Origin: DASXRU01 sp034665305
GTDB taxonomy: Bacteria; Acidobacteriota; Blastocatellia; Pyrinomonadales; Pyrinomonadaceae
DNA length: 64,000 bases
Direction of reading: 5' to 3'
Assembly (NCBI GenBank): GCA_034665305.1
Contig: JAXDFZ010000019.1
Coordinates: 62,001 to 126,000, forward strand
Below the pieces are notes generated by a model. That model worked only from the letters and a program-made list of their open reading frames with translations. It did not search any database and was not told the origin of the DNA. The position numbers and the translations under genes were made by a program. Positions 9,601-17,113 of this stretch are shown in pieces. Every line of letters begins with the position of its first letter. Position 1 is the first letter of the stretch.

Positions 9601-12600
9601 TCCTCGCGCGGTTGATATTGCTCGCGATCGGCCTTCACATCGATCGTCAGGAATTGCTGCACCGGCGGCACGACGACCTGCTTGTTATCTACAGATAATG
9701 CGGCGTCGCTCACCATCACTGCGTTGAGAAAGATGTTCGGCACGTACCGGGGCTCGATCGGTATTTCCAGCAGCTTGGCGGTGCCAGTGACGTGGACCAG
9801 TTGGTAACTGAACAGATCATCGCCTTCGACGCTGAACAGCACGTAGCGATCGGAGGTCGGCACGGACAGCATTACCGGCGCCGTCTCTCCCGCACGGAAC
9901 GTATCTTTGTCGACAATTATCTCCACGCCATCGTGACGATAGCCAAGTTCCGTCGTGGCATTGGTCGCCACAAAAACGTAGGTTTCAGCCTTGATCGGCG
10001 GCAGGAAACGATCGCGGTCGGGTTTTCCCGGCACGGACTCGCCTTGTTGCGAACTTTCCCAGGCCACGCGGTAGTAACCGTCGCGTTCCGCAATAAATTG
10101 AAACTGAGCTTCACCCTGGGCGTCGGTCTTCACTGTTTGAGTAAGAATGTCGTCGTGTTGATAGCCGCGAAACTTCAGCCGCCATGCTTTCTGTCCGCGA
10201 GGGACTGGCGGCGGAAATGCGCCCCGTAATTTTTCCCGCAGCTGGCGCAACTCTTCGCCTTTAACCTCGCGGCCGGTGGGATCGAGCCAAACTTCCCACC
10301 AGAAATCACGCGTCACTTTGACTACGCCCGTCGTAGTCACTGGCTGCTCATTCGCGTCAAGCGCTTTGATGTCGATCGTGACGCGGTCTTTCGGACGATA
10401 GATATTTTTCTGGGCGCGCGGGTAAACGTAATAGCGCTGGCGCGTAACGCGCACGTCGTCACTGCCAACGATCTCGCGCCGGGAAGAGTCGGTGACGCGC
10501 GCCTCAATGTGATACTGAAAATCCTGATTGTAATTTTCCCGCGGCGTATCGAACGCGAGTAACGCTTTACCCGTCGCGTCAGTCTTAATCGTTTCGCGTT
10601 TGATTACCGACCCCTGGCCGTAGTAGTAGTTGCTGCCTCGTCCCACTTCCAGGTCATCGTAGTACCAGGCGTATTCGTGACGCGGATACCAATAGTGATA
10701 GAACGGCTTTTGATAGACGACGACCTCGACTGAAGCATTACTGACCGGGCCGCCGAAGTAGTAATCGGCTTGAATACTGACTTCGACTCGTTCACCCAAC
10801 CGGAACGCTTTTTTCTTGCCGTTCTCTTCGGGAGTTTTTACCGATACTTTGAACTCCGGCAGTTTGTACTCTTCCAGGCGAAATAACCTCGCGTTGCCAA
10901 TGCCATGCTGCCGATCCTGATCCCAAAACTGGATTTGGTATTCGCCGAGGGGCAGTTCTTCGCCCAAATCGAGCGAACCCCACGCACTGCCGAATGCGTT
11001 CAGTGTGGCCTTGCCCTCGCTAACTTTTGTGCCCCGCGGATCGTTGATTTGATATTCCACCACCTGGTTCGCGGGCGTTGAATAGCCGCCGCTGCTATAT
11101 CGCCGGGCGGTGAACTTCCAATTGACGGTTTCCTTCGGGCGATAGGCCGGCCGATCGGTGTAGGCGTAGATTCGCCACGCGTCTGTGCTGTCGTTGCGAC
11201 CGTAGGCGCTGGCCGCCGCGAAAGCTTCTCGATCAGCGCCGCCCGTATTAACTGCGCCGGCTACCCAGAGATTGCTACTGTTAGTTTTGTTGTTGAGTTG
11301 GAATGGCGCCAGACCGTCGGCATTGGTGAGCCTGGTTATCCGGCGCGAATGCCATTTGTCGTTTTCGTAATACGTCTCCCACAGCACGATGTTCGCGTTG
11401 GCAATGGGAGCGCCGGTCACGGCATTCGAAAAATAAGCGAGGGCCTGCCGCGGCGAAGACTTCAAGACGACGGAGACGTCAGTGATCAAGAGCAGATCCC
11501 GGGCTGAAACTGAACCTCCGCGGGCTTCCAGCAGATAAGCGCCCAACGGTAGCTTGCTGTCGATGCGGACCTCTTTGCTGTAAGGGCGGTGATCGCCTTT
11601 TGCGTCAACGTCCTGTGACCAGGCCTTTGCAGGTGCTCTTCCGGCGACGCGCAGTCTTTGGATCCAGCTTTCAGTTTCGCCTTCGCCTTCATCCTCCTCA
11701 ATGTTTTTGGTGAAGCGCACATCGCGGGTCAAATCAATGCGATAAAGCGCAAACTCCACGTGCTTTACATTGCGCGCTTCGAAGTTGAATTGCAGTTCGG
11801 ACTCGGGCAGGAAGATGTTTGAAACAGCAACGCCGATCGTCGGCTGCGTGATCTGTTTAATATTCTCGATGGCTTGATCGTAATAGCGCGTTTCGCCTTT
11901 CCTGAATTCCCCAGTCAGCCGGCGGAAGAGTTCCAGCGCTTTAACGAAGTCCGGTTCTGGTTGCCACTGGCCGTTATCCAGTGGGCGAATGATGCCGTTG
12001 TTGGTCATCCACTCGGCATAGTGAAACAACGCATCGTCGTACCAATCGGTTTGCTTGCCGGCTTTGAGGGCGGCTTCAAATTCCTCGGGCACGCGCTCGC
12101 GCACTTCCCAATCGCCGCCCATGTACCGCATCGTCATCGCGATCAAAAAATGCAGATGGGCCTTTTCGTTCGCGGTCGTACTTATCTTCAGCGCGTTTTC
12201 CAGAAAAGGTAGCGGGATGTAGTAGCCGTAGTAAGTGTAGAAATAATCTCCACCACGATTTGGCGGTTCGGCCGCTTTGAAAATAATTCCCAGATAACGG
12301 CCGCGCGCTGTTTCGATGTCGCGCTGGCCGGCCCACCAATCAAGCGCCGGTTGATAATGGGGCCAGCCTCCGCCCCAATTATTTTGATTACGCCGCGCCC
12401 AGAAAAAATCTCCCAACGATTCATGCGCTTCGGCCCAGACGAGGTCGCGTTCATCGTCCCGGTCATTCGTGCGAATCAATTCCTCGAGTTGCTTTTGTGC
12501 CTGTTCAAATTTAGTTGTGTCTGCGGTTTCCGTCGCCGCCTGCGCGCGCCAGCTCGTGTCAGCCAAACGGAACTCAACCCAGCGTACTTCCTCCGGCGGG

Positions 12601-12764
12601 AGGCCGCTCTTTTTGATCAGGCCATAAACGTCGTGGGCCCGAGCGTATGAACCCGAAGCGTAAAACTTTTCGCCTTCAGCCCTTAATCTTGAATAGTCGG
12701 GCTGTTGCGGGGTCGGTAACAGGGAGAAAAAGCCGAGTAGGGCGATTGCGATAATTGTCTTCAT
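6699..12764 (-). CDS. Alpha-2-macroglobulin family protein with intact thioester
   Basis: A 2021-residue protein with a cleavable signal peptide (about residues 1-18), an N-terminal helical, TPR-like region, MG/MG2-type beta-sandwich domains, a proline/glycine-rich bait-like stretch (around residues 1140-1215, with a DDDAPPPPPG run), then the A2M domain starting SDFRSTIFWQPDV. The thioester motif PYGCTEQ is intact, with Cys1452 and Gln1455, followed by the alpha-alpha barrel TED repeats and a receptor-binding-like C-terminus. Bacterial A2Ms trap proteases and are thought to protect the envelope. The usual partner gene pbpC (PBP1c) is not adjacent. At 2021 residues it is larger than E. coli YfhM (about 1650). 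No lipobox is seen, so it is probably soluble and periplasmic. Confidence 0.9.
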   Translation of the reverse strand: MKTIIAIALLGFFSLLPTPQQPDYSRLRAEGEKFYASGSYARAHDVYGLIKKSGLPPEEVRWVEFRLADTSWRAQAATETADTTKFEQAQKQLEELIRTNDRDDERDLVWAEAHESLGDFFWARRNQNNWGGGWPHYQPALDWWAGQRDIETARGRYLGIIFKAAEPPNRGGDYFYTYYGYYIPLPFLENALKISTTANEKAHLHFLIAMTMRYMGGDWEVRERVPEEFEAALKAGKQTDWYDDALFHYAEWMTNNGIIRPLDNGQWQPEPDFVKALELFRRLTGEFRKGETRYYDQAIENIKQITQPTIGVAVSNIFLPESELQFNFEARNVKHVEFALYRIDLTRDVRFTKNIEEDEGEGETESWIQRLRVAGRAPAKAWSQDVDAKGDHRPYSKEVRIDSKLPLGAYLLEARGGSVSARDLLLITDVSVVLKSSPRQALAYFSNAVTGAPIANANIVLWETYYENDKWHSRRITRLTNADGLAPFQLNNKTNSSNLWVAGAVNTGGADREAFAAASAYGRNDSTDAWRIYAYTDRPAYRPKETVNWKFTARRYSSGGYSTPANQVVEYQINDPRGTKVSEGKATLNAFGSAWGSLDLGEELPLGEYQIQFWDQDRQHGIGNARLFRLEEYKLPEFKVSVKTPEENGKKKAFRLGERVEVSIQADYYFGGPVSNASVEVVVYQKPFYHYWYPRHEYAWYYDDLEVGRGSNYYYGQGSVIKRETIKTDATGKALLAFDTPRENYNQDFQYHIEARVTDSSRREIVGSDDVRVTRQRYYVYPRAQKNIYRPKDRVTIDIKALDANEQPVTTTGVVKVTRDFWWEVWLDPTGREVKGEELRQLREKLRGAFPPPVPRGQKAWRLKFRGYQHDDILTQTVKTDAQGEAQFQFIAERDGYYRVAWESSQQGESVPGKPDRDRFLPPIKAETYVFVATNATTELGYRHDGVEIIVDKDTFRAGETAPVMLSVPTSDRYVLFSVEGDDLFSYQLVHVTGTAKLLEIPIEPRYVPNIFLNAVMVSDAALSVDNKQVVVPPVQQFLTIDVKADREQYQPREEGTLAITARDANGKPVAAEIAFALIDESVNYIQQDYAGDPRQFYYGTKRAQLVQTQSTFNHKAYIQLVLVAQGTLVDIKEAGRFEDTENEVAAGTGGGYGPGVGGNTASGADMVSRDGLSAETFRSGQVLAKSVSALPINGRMPATSALRERGKDDDAPPPPPGQEPAVQVRSDFRSTIFWQPDVMTDANGAATIKIKYPDSLTTWQATARAVTTGNQFGIGNTSTRTKQPLIVRLQAPRFFVVGDRVTVSAVINNNTDRPMSVSPALDAEGLRVEGRIVNDKNVGTKIAPLQVAANSELRVDWLVSVTQAGEAKLKVAARGDQYSDAMEKTYPVFEHGIEKFISRSGKMRADSVAIKLDIPKERRPESTTLTVQVAPSMATTMLDALPYLVDYPYGCTEQTMSRFLPAAITAKTLRDLGLKPETAMNKIFGGIEPASAAATHPKGKHDLTELNRITKESLDRLYNFQHADGGWGWWKEGDSDHFMTAYVLWGMALARQAGIEVKPEAAKRAASYLDKELVEEETNYDIQAWMLHALAAHHSLATPAALADPSISQFQVKAFNNLWANRDKLNAYTRALLALSAQSFSYYDKAKTLVENLENGVKIDSKPDTSVVQSGGPASDPSVLGTAHWGEDGVYWRWSDGGVEATSFALRAMLAIDPQNKLIEPVTNWLIKNRRGAQWSNTRDTAIVVLTLNDYLRVSKELQPQLGYELLVNGNSVATKQITAEDALGAPSRFEVPREFIRDGQNEISIRRTSGSGPLYFSAEAKFFSLEEPIKPAGNEIFVRRQYFKLVNHATLLKGFVAERVALNDGDTVKSGERVETVITVEAKNNYEYLLFEDLKPGGLEAVQLRSGENLYIKELKSGAVARTAAANSGPLTAIGSRLLLMNYTSPTDFTGRTRWVYQELRDRKVALFIDHLPEGVWQMSYEMRAESPGVFHALPVMGHAMYVPEIRTNGAEVRIKVID

Positions 12765-13364
12765 TGTTTGAGGCCGCCGGTGTAATAGAAGTAGTAAGTC
12801 TCAAGTTTGCGTGAATGACAAACCCGTGGTGGCGTTGTGGTCCTTAGACCGCTCGGTCACGCGCGGGAGTTGCCCGTTTGTTCCATCTGATGAACGGGAT
12901 AATCCGAAGCTCCTTGCACATTGGTCGTCAGGGGCGGCGCCACAGCGGGAGGCAGAACGAGATTTATCCGCAGATTACACAGATTTCGCAGAAGAAAACC
13001 AACCACCGGCAAATGCCTTTCAGGCTTTTCTTCTAGTTCTCCGGTCTTCCAGCATCTGTGGAATCTGCGTAATCTGCGGATGAACCTACTATCCTTCTGC
13101 CTCAAAAAAGTGCGCGTATGAATCGCCCGTAGTGCGATATCGTGCATCGCAATGTCGCTGCAACATTATGACCAAATGCGTGCCGAAACCGTTACTTCCT
13201 GCAAACATTGAGCTAATCAAGTCGCCGCAGTCGAGGCTCTCAGGGATCGACTGTCTTCAGGGCGGGGCATGATACTTGCGACCTATCAACTCAAAGCAAA
13301 CGTGAAAAGTCGTTGTTAAAGGGGCCATTCGCGCCCTCAAGGCTCGAGGAGGTAAGAGGCAATC
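12765..13364. other. 600-bp divergent intergenic region with a 9-bp word inverted array
   Basis: Between two divergent genes. It contains a 9-mer array (CGCAGATTA, CACAGATTT, CGCAGAAGA; about 12966-12993) and its reverse complement (about 13054-13086). The same 9-bp words occur at 42778-42928, 47398-47507 and 63118-63265. This is the only array not touching a stop codon. A GAGGAGGTAAG ribosome-binding site precedes the gene starting at 13365. No ORF or RNA gene is supported. Confidence 0.6.
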
Positions 13365-15425
13365 ATGAATAACATAAAAATTTGGCCGCACCTGACGTTA
13401 GTCGGAGTGCTGTGCGCAGTGCTCGCGGGTGCCGGGGCCGCTTTCTATTTGCGACATCAACAGAACGCAACGGCAGAAGCTTTGCCGAACGCCGCCCGCA
13501 TCCAGCGAGTGGATGGCGAGGTAGCGCTAAACAATAGTCTTGATCCAGCGAATGCCGCGAACGAGGCAAATTCGCAATGGACCACCGCCGCGCCTAATCA
13601 ACCCTTTTCAGTTGGCGACCGGATCTACACGCGGGATAACTCGCGGGCATCGCTGGCTTTTACCGGACGCAACTTTGCGCGGCTAAATCCCAACACTTCG
13701 CTGGACGTACTTACCTTGGCCGGCGATCGCACGCAGCTCGCGTTGCGCGATGGGTCCGCGCTTTTTGATGTCGGCTATCTGGCGCCCGGTGAAGTGTTCG
13801 AAGTAGCCACGCCCTATGGAGCCGTCGATTTTGATGAGCCGGGATTGTACAACGTCGGCCTTAATGACAACGGCGGCGGCGCGGCGGTGTCGGTGCTGAG
13901 TGGGTTGGCCCAGGTGGTGGGCTTAGGCGGTTCGGGACGGATTAGTAAAGGCGAAATGCTTACCCTATTGGGCCAGACGGCCGCACAGGTAGCGTTGTCC
14001 AGTCTGGATCGCGGCAATGCCGGCTATCTCGTCGATGACTATTATCGCTATCAGTATCCAAACTACTATGACGGTCGTTACAGCAACTATGACGCTTACC
14101 TAGGTGATCCTTCTTACTACGATCCCTATCGCCGGAACGTCAGTTATCAATATGTAACTTCTGCTATTCCTGGTCTGAACGATCTTGATTATTACGGTGA
14201 CTGGCAAAACGTCAGCGGTTACGGTTATGCCTGGCGGCCGCGCGTGGACTCCGGTTGGGTGCCATACCAGGCGGGCAGTTGGGTCAACGATTATCCCTAT
14301 GGTCCAACCTGGGTTTCCAGTGAACCTTGGGGTTATGCGCCTTATCACTATGGCCGCTGGGCCAACGTCGGCAATCAATGGTACTGGATTCCGGAGAGCG
14401 TCAACACGACCCCGGTATATGCACCGGCGCTGGTCGCGTTTGTTCCTTTGAATAACGCCAACGAGATAGGCTGGGTGCCCCTCGGCCCGGGCGATCCATA
14501 TGCGCCGCGGTACTACGATCAAAACTGGCAGCCTTATTACTTATCAAGCACTTCAGTGACGCCGTCGCAGTTAATCAATGTCGGCGTACCCGGCGCGGTG
14601 ACCGTAGTGCCGCTGCAGGATTTCAATCGCGTGATCGACGCTCGCACGATCAGCAGAATCAATCCGCAGATGTTGGCCCAGGTGCGGCCCACTCTCGATC
14701 CGCTGACGCTGACGCCATTGCGAAATGCAGTGATCCACTCGGCGTGGGGTCGCGGAAAAATTGATTTGCCGCCGGGGATTGCGAAGAAGCTTTACGAAAC
14801 GCACGTCGTAACCAGCAACGCGCCGTTGTCGCCTCCTTTTAGAAAAGATTTTGCCAAGGCCATGCGGGCGGAAACTGTTGCGGACAAAGCAAAGGGGAAG
14901 AAGTTTGAGGTGAGGGACGAAAGACAAGGCCGGCAGGTTCAGCAACCAGCCGACAACAAACAGCAGGAGGCCGCACGGCGACAACAGATAGATGCGCTCG
15001 CCGCTGAAGCCGCCCGTGGTAACAGAGACGCACAACGCCAGCAACGCGAGTTGCTGCAACAGCAGGGAAGGCAGCAAGCGGAACAAGCGCAAGCTGCGCG
15101 CCGGGCTGCTGTACCCCAGGCCCAGGGCGAAAGAGTCGGACATAAGGCGCAACCGCAACCGAAGCCCGAAGTCGCCAGGCCCCAAATGCAACCGCGCCCG
15201 CAACCTCAGCTGCGGGTTGAGCGACATGAAATGAAGGCGCGCCCGGCGGCGGCGCCGGTGCAGCCGAGGGCGCAACCGCAACCACGGCCGCAACCACAAC
15301 CAAGGGCGCAACCACAACCAGCAGCGGGGCCGGCTCACGGTAAGCCCGACAAGCCCGGGCCACCGGCCCAGCCAGGTGGTCAGGGTCAAGGCGGAGGAAA
15401 AGGCAAAGGCAAGGGGAAACCGTAA
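13365..15425 (+). CDS. FecR-domain / DUF6600-type envelope protein with Gln/Pro-rich tail
   Basis: A 686-residue protein with a strong ribosome-binding site (GAGGAGGTAAG). An N-terminal membrane segment (about residues 9-27, probably an uncleaved anchor) precedes a FecR-like beta region (about 40-210: RVDGEVALNN, VGDRIYTRDNSRASLAF, NTSLDVLTL, GSALFDVGYLAPGEVFEVATPYGAVDF). A Tyr/Trp/Gly-rich region follows (about 230-400, containing SSEPWGYAPYHYGRW and WYWIPE), as in DUF6600 proteins. The last 180 residues are low-complexity Gln/Arg/Ala then Pro/Gln repeats ending in a Gly/Lys-rich tail. There is no FecI-type sigma factor beside it, so it is probably a structural or peptidoglycan-associated protein rather than an iron-signalling anti-sigma factor. 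The function is unknown. Confidence 0.75.
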   Translation: MNNIKIWPHLTLVGVLCAVLAGAGAAFYLRHQQNATAEALPNAARIQRVDGEVALNNSLDPANAANEANSQWTTAAPNQPFSVGDRIYTRDNSRASLAFTGRNFARLNPNTSLDVLTLAGDRTQLALRDGSALFDVGYLAPGEVFEVATPYGAVDFDEPGLYNVGLNDNGGGAAVSVLSGLAQVVGLGGSGRISKGEMLTLLGQTAAQVALSSLDRGNAGYLVDDYYRYQYPNYYDGRYSNYDAYLGDPSYYDPYRRNVSYQYVTSAIPGLNDLDYYGDWQNVSGYGYAWRPRVDSGWVPYQAGSWVNDYPYGPTWVSSEPWGYAPYHYGRWANVGNQWYWIPESVNTTPVYAPALVAFVPLNNANEIGWVPLGPGDPYAPRYYDQNWQPYYLSSTSVTPSQLINVGVPGAVTVVPLQDFNRVIDARTISRINPQMLAQVRPTLDPLTLTPLRNAVIHSAWGRGKIDLPPGIAKKLYETHVVTSNAPLSPPFRKDFAKAMRAETVADKAKGKKFEVRDERQGRQVQQPADNKQQEAARRQQIDALAAEAARGNRDAQRQQRELLQQQGRQQAEQAQAARRAAVPQAQGERVGHKAQPQPKPEVARPQMQPRPQPQLRVERHEMKARPAAAPVQPRAQPQPRPQPQPRAQPQPAAGPAHGKPDKPGPPAQPGGQGQGGGKGKGKGKP

Positions 15426-15436
15426 CGGGTAGACTT

Positions 15437-15757
15437 GGGCCGCGGCCCGAAGGGCTGCAAGATAGTAGCCGGTGGTCGCAGACCACCGGCATGCAATCCA
15501 ATTGATGGTCAGCACCCTGAAAGGGTGCAAGACGTTTCGGTCCTATTAGCTCAGATCGGGCACCCTTTCAGGGTGCGTCTGATCGGCCGGCTACCGGAGG
15601 TCTTCGCTGCGCTTCGACCTCCGGCTACTTTCTGCCAACCCTGCGGGTTGCAAGTACCTTTCTTCACATCGCTAGAGAACCTTCGTTCTTAGGCCTGTCT
15701 CTTTCAAAATTAGACTTGCTTGCATTAGCAGTTGGACAGACAGGAATGTCTGTCCTA
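15437..15757. repeat. Cluster of REP-like palindromes
   Basis: The 15426-15767 gap contains several hairpins: GTAGCCGGTGGTCGC / ACCACCGGC near 15467-15490, GCACCCTGAAAGGGTGC near 15511-15528 and its inverted copy near 15560-15577, a CCGGAGGTC / GACCTCCGG hairpin flanked by GGCTAC / GGCTAC (about 15591-15627), and a GGACAGACA / TGTCTGTCC palindrome near 15734-15755. The last also occurs at 34994-35070. No gene is supported. Confidence 0.75.
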
Positions 15758-15767
15758 CATTCGTCAT

Positions 15768-16649
15768 ATGACGGATGGGTCAGAACCAGTAGCGGCCGAT
15801 CAAAACGATTCCCTGGAAACTCAGCGATTCGATCCGGCGGAAATCCGGCTCGCCTCGCCGGCGCCCGGCCTGGTCCTGCGAGAGCGCTACCATCTTGATA
15901 GTGAAATTGGGCGAGGCGCGATGGGCGTTGTCTTTCGCGCAACCGATTTGCAGTTGCAGCGCGGCGTAGCCGTAAAGCTCCTCGCGGAAAAAGTCCCAGA
16001 CGATGAAATGCGCGCGCGCTTCCTGCGCGAAGCGCGGGCCGCTGCCTCGCTCAACCATCCAAACATAATTTCAGTTCACGATGTTGGTGAGGATCACGGC
16101 TTTCCCTTCTTCGTAATGGAACTCGTCGACGGACCCAGTCTGGCGGACGCCGTCCCGGCCGATCTGCCACACGTAATCGAACTGGCGTGCCAAATCTGCA
16201 CGGCGCTCGAACACGCTCACGAAAAGAAACTCGTGCATCGCGATCTGAAGCCGGCAAACATTCTGTTGTCGGGAACGACCGCCAAGCTTGCCGATCTGGG
16301 ATTGGCGTTACCGTCACGCGGTTCGCGAATCTCGCGAGCGGGTATGATTCTGGGAACTGCGGCGTACATGGCGCCGGAACAGGCGTTGGGAAAAGCGCTT
16401 GATGGCCGCGCCGATCTCTACGCGCTGGGCGTCATGCTTTATGAGTTGACGACCGGGCGCGTTCCGTTCCTGGGCGATCCGCTGGCAACGATCTCGCAAC
16501 ATCTGCATGCGCCAGTTGTGCCTCCCCGGGTATTGCGCCCTAGTCTGCCTCGCCCCATCGAAGCGGTCATCCTGAAACTCCTGGCAAAAGATCGGCCCAA
16601 CGTTTTGCCGGCGCGGCGGAAACAGCCGTCGCTCTGCGAGCGGCCATGA
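15768..16649 (+). CDS. Ser/Thr protein kinase domain, first part of a frameshifted kinase-ATPase-TPR gene
   Basis: Encodes 293 residues as read. The start is set at ATG 15768; the longer frame from 15732 runs through a REP palindrome. Kinase motifs: a Gly loop GRGAMGVVF, VKLL lysine, HRDLKPANILL catalytic loop, DLG in place of DFG, APEQ, and GRADLYALG. The kinase ends near LLAKDRPN, then the frame runs into 13 unrelated residues and stops. In the -1 frame the sequence continues as FAGAAETAVALRAAMSAADEE, which is the expected kinase C-terminus and joins the next ORF. Restoring one T in the TTTT run at about 16609-16612 would fuse them. It is most likely the N-terminus of one gene spanning 15768-19194, of about 1140 residues. 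Confidence 0.75.
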   Translation: MTDGSEPVAADQNDSLETQRFDPAEIRLASPAPGLVLRERYHLDSEIGRGAMGVVFRATDLQLQRGVAVKLLAEKVPDDEMRARFLREARAAASLNHPNIISVHDVGEDHGFPFFVMELVDGPSLADAVPADLPHVIELACQICTALEHAHEKKLVHRDLKPANILLSGTTAKLADLGLALPSRGSRISRAGMILGTAAYMAPEQALGKALDGRADLYALGVMLYELTTGRVPFLGDPLATISQHLHAPVVPPRVLRPSLPRPIEAVILKLLAKDRPNVLPARRKQPSLCERP

Positions 16650-17113
16650 GCGCTGCGGACGAGGAATTCGCGGAAGACACTGCGCCGGCTGTGGTGTTGT
16701 TGGATGCCCTCGCACGCGGGCGGCTGATCGCGCGCGATGCTGAACTTTCGGAAGCTCGTGAGCTATGGCGTCGCGCCCGGGAAGGCCGGGGACATTGTTT
16801 GTTGCTGAGTGGCGAGCCAGGCTCCGGCAAAACCCGTCTGGCGCGCGAAATAATTGTGCAGGCGACCGTCGATGGCGCCGCGGTCTTGAGCGGGGCGTGC
16901 TACGAATACGAAGCCGCTACGCCGTATCTACCTTTTGTCGAAGCTTTTCGTCGTTGGTTGCGCGAACAAAAAGATGACGCGAGTTTGCGCACTCTGTTGG
17001 GATCGAACGCGGCCGAAATCGCCAAGCTGGCGCCGCAAGTGGAAACGCGTCTCGGCCCCTTTCCGCAACGTTGCCCGCGCACGAGGAACGCTTTCGTTTC
17101 TTCGAAGCCGTGA
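16646..17113 (+). CDS. AAA/NACHT-like ATPase, N-terminal part (middle piece of frameshifted gene)
   Basis: As read, the ATG overlaps the preceding stop in an ATGA arrangement. The product contains a Walker A motif GEPGSGKT and the LLSGEPGSGKTRLAREI context typical of the AAA_16 ATPases found in kinase-ATPase-TPR regulators. The C-terminus diverges after VETRLGP: in the -1 frame the sequence continues LSATLPAHEERFRFFEAV, the normal family continuation. Restoring one C in the CCCC run at about 17056-17059 would join it to the next ORF. The piece is therefore not an independent protein in my reading. Confidence 0.65.
   Translation: MSAADEEFAEDTAPAVVLLDALARGRLIARDAELSEARELWRRAREGRGHCLLLSGEPGSGKTRLAREIIVQATVDGAAVLSGACYEYEAATPYLPFVEAFRRWLREQKDDASLRTLLGSNAAEIAKLAPQVETRLGPFPQRCPRTRNAFVSSKP

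Noticed and set aside
13365..15425. FecI/FecR iron-signalling anti-sigma gene
   Set aside because: No ECF sigma factor is adjacent and the DUF6600-type and low-complexity regions are atypical for FecR.
14571..15530. Leu/Arg-rich minus-strand ORF of 319 codons
   Set aside because: Antisense shadow of the Gln/Pro-rich tail of the FecR-type gene; no independent family or ribosome-binding site.
16646..17113. Independent ATPase gene translationally coupled to the kinase by ATGA overlap
   Set aside because: The sequence before the ATG in the same frame is kinase C-terminal sequence, so the overlap is a by-product of the frameshift.
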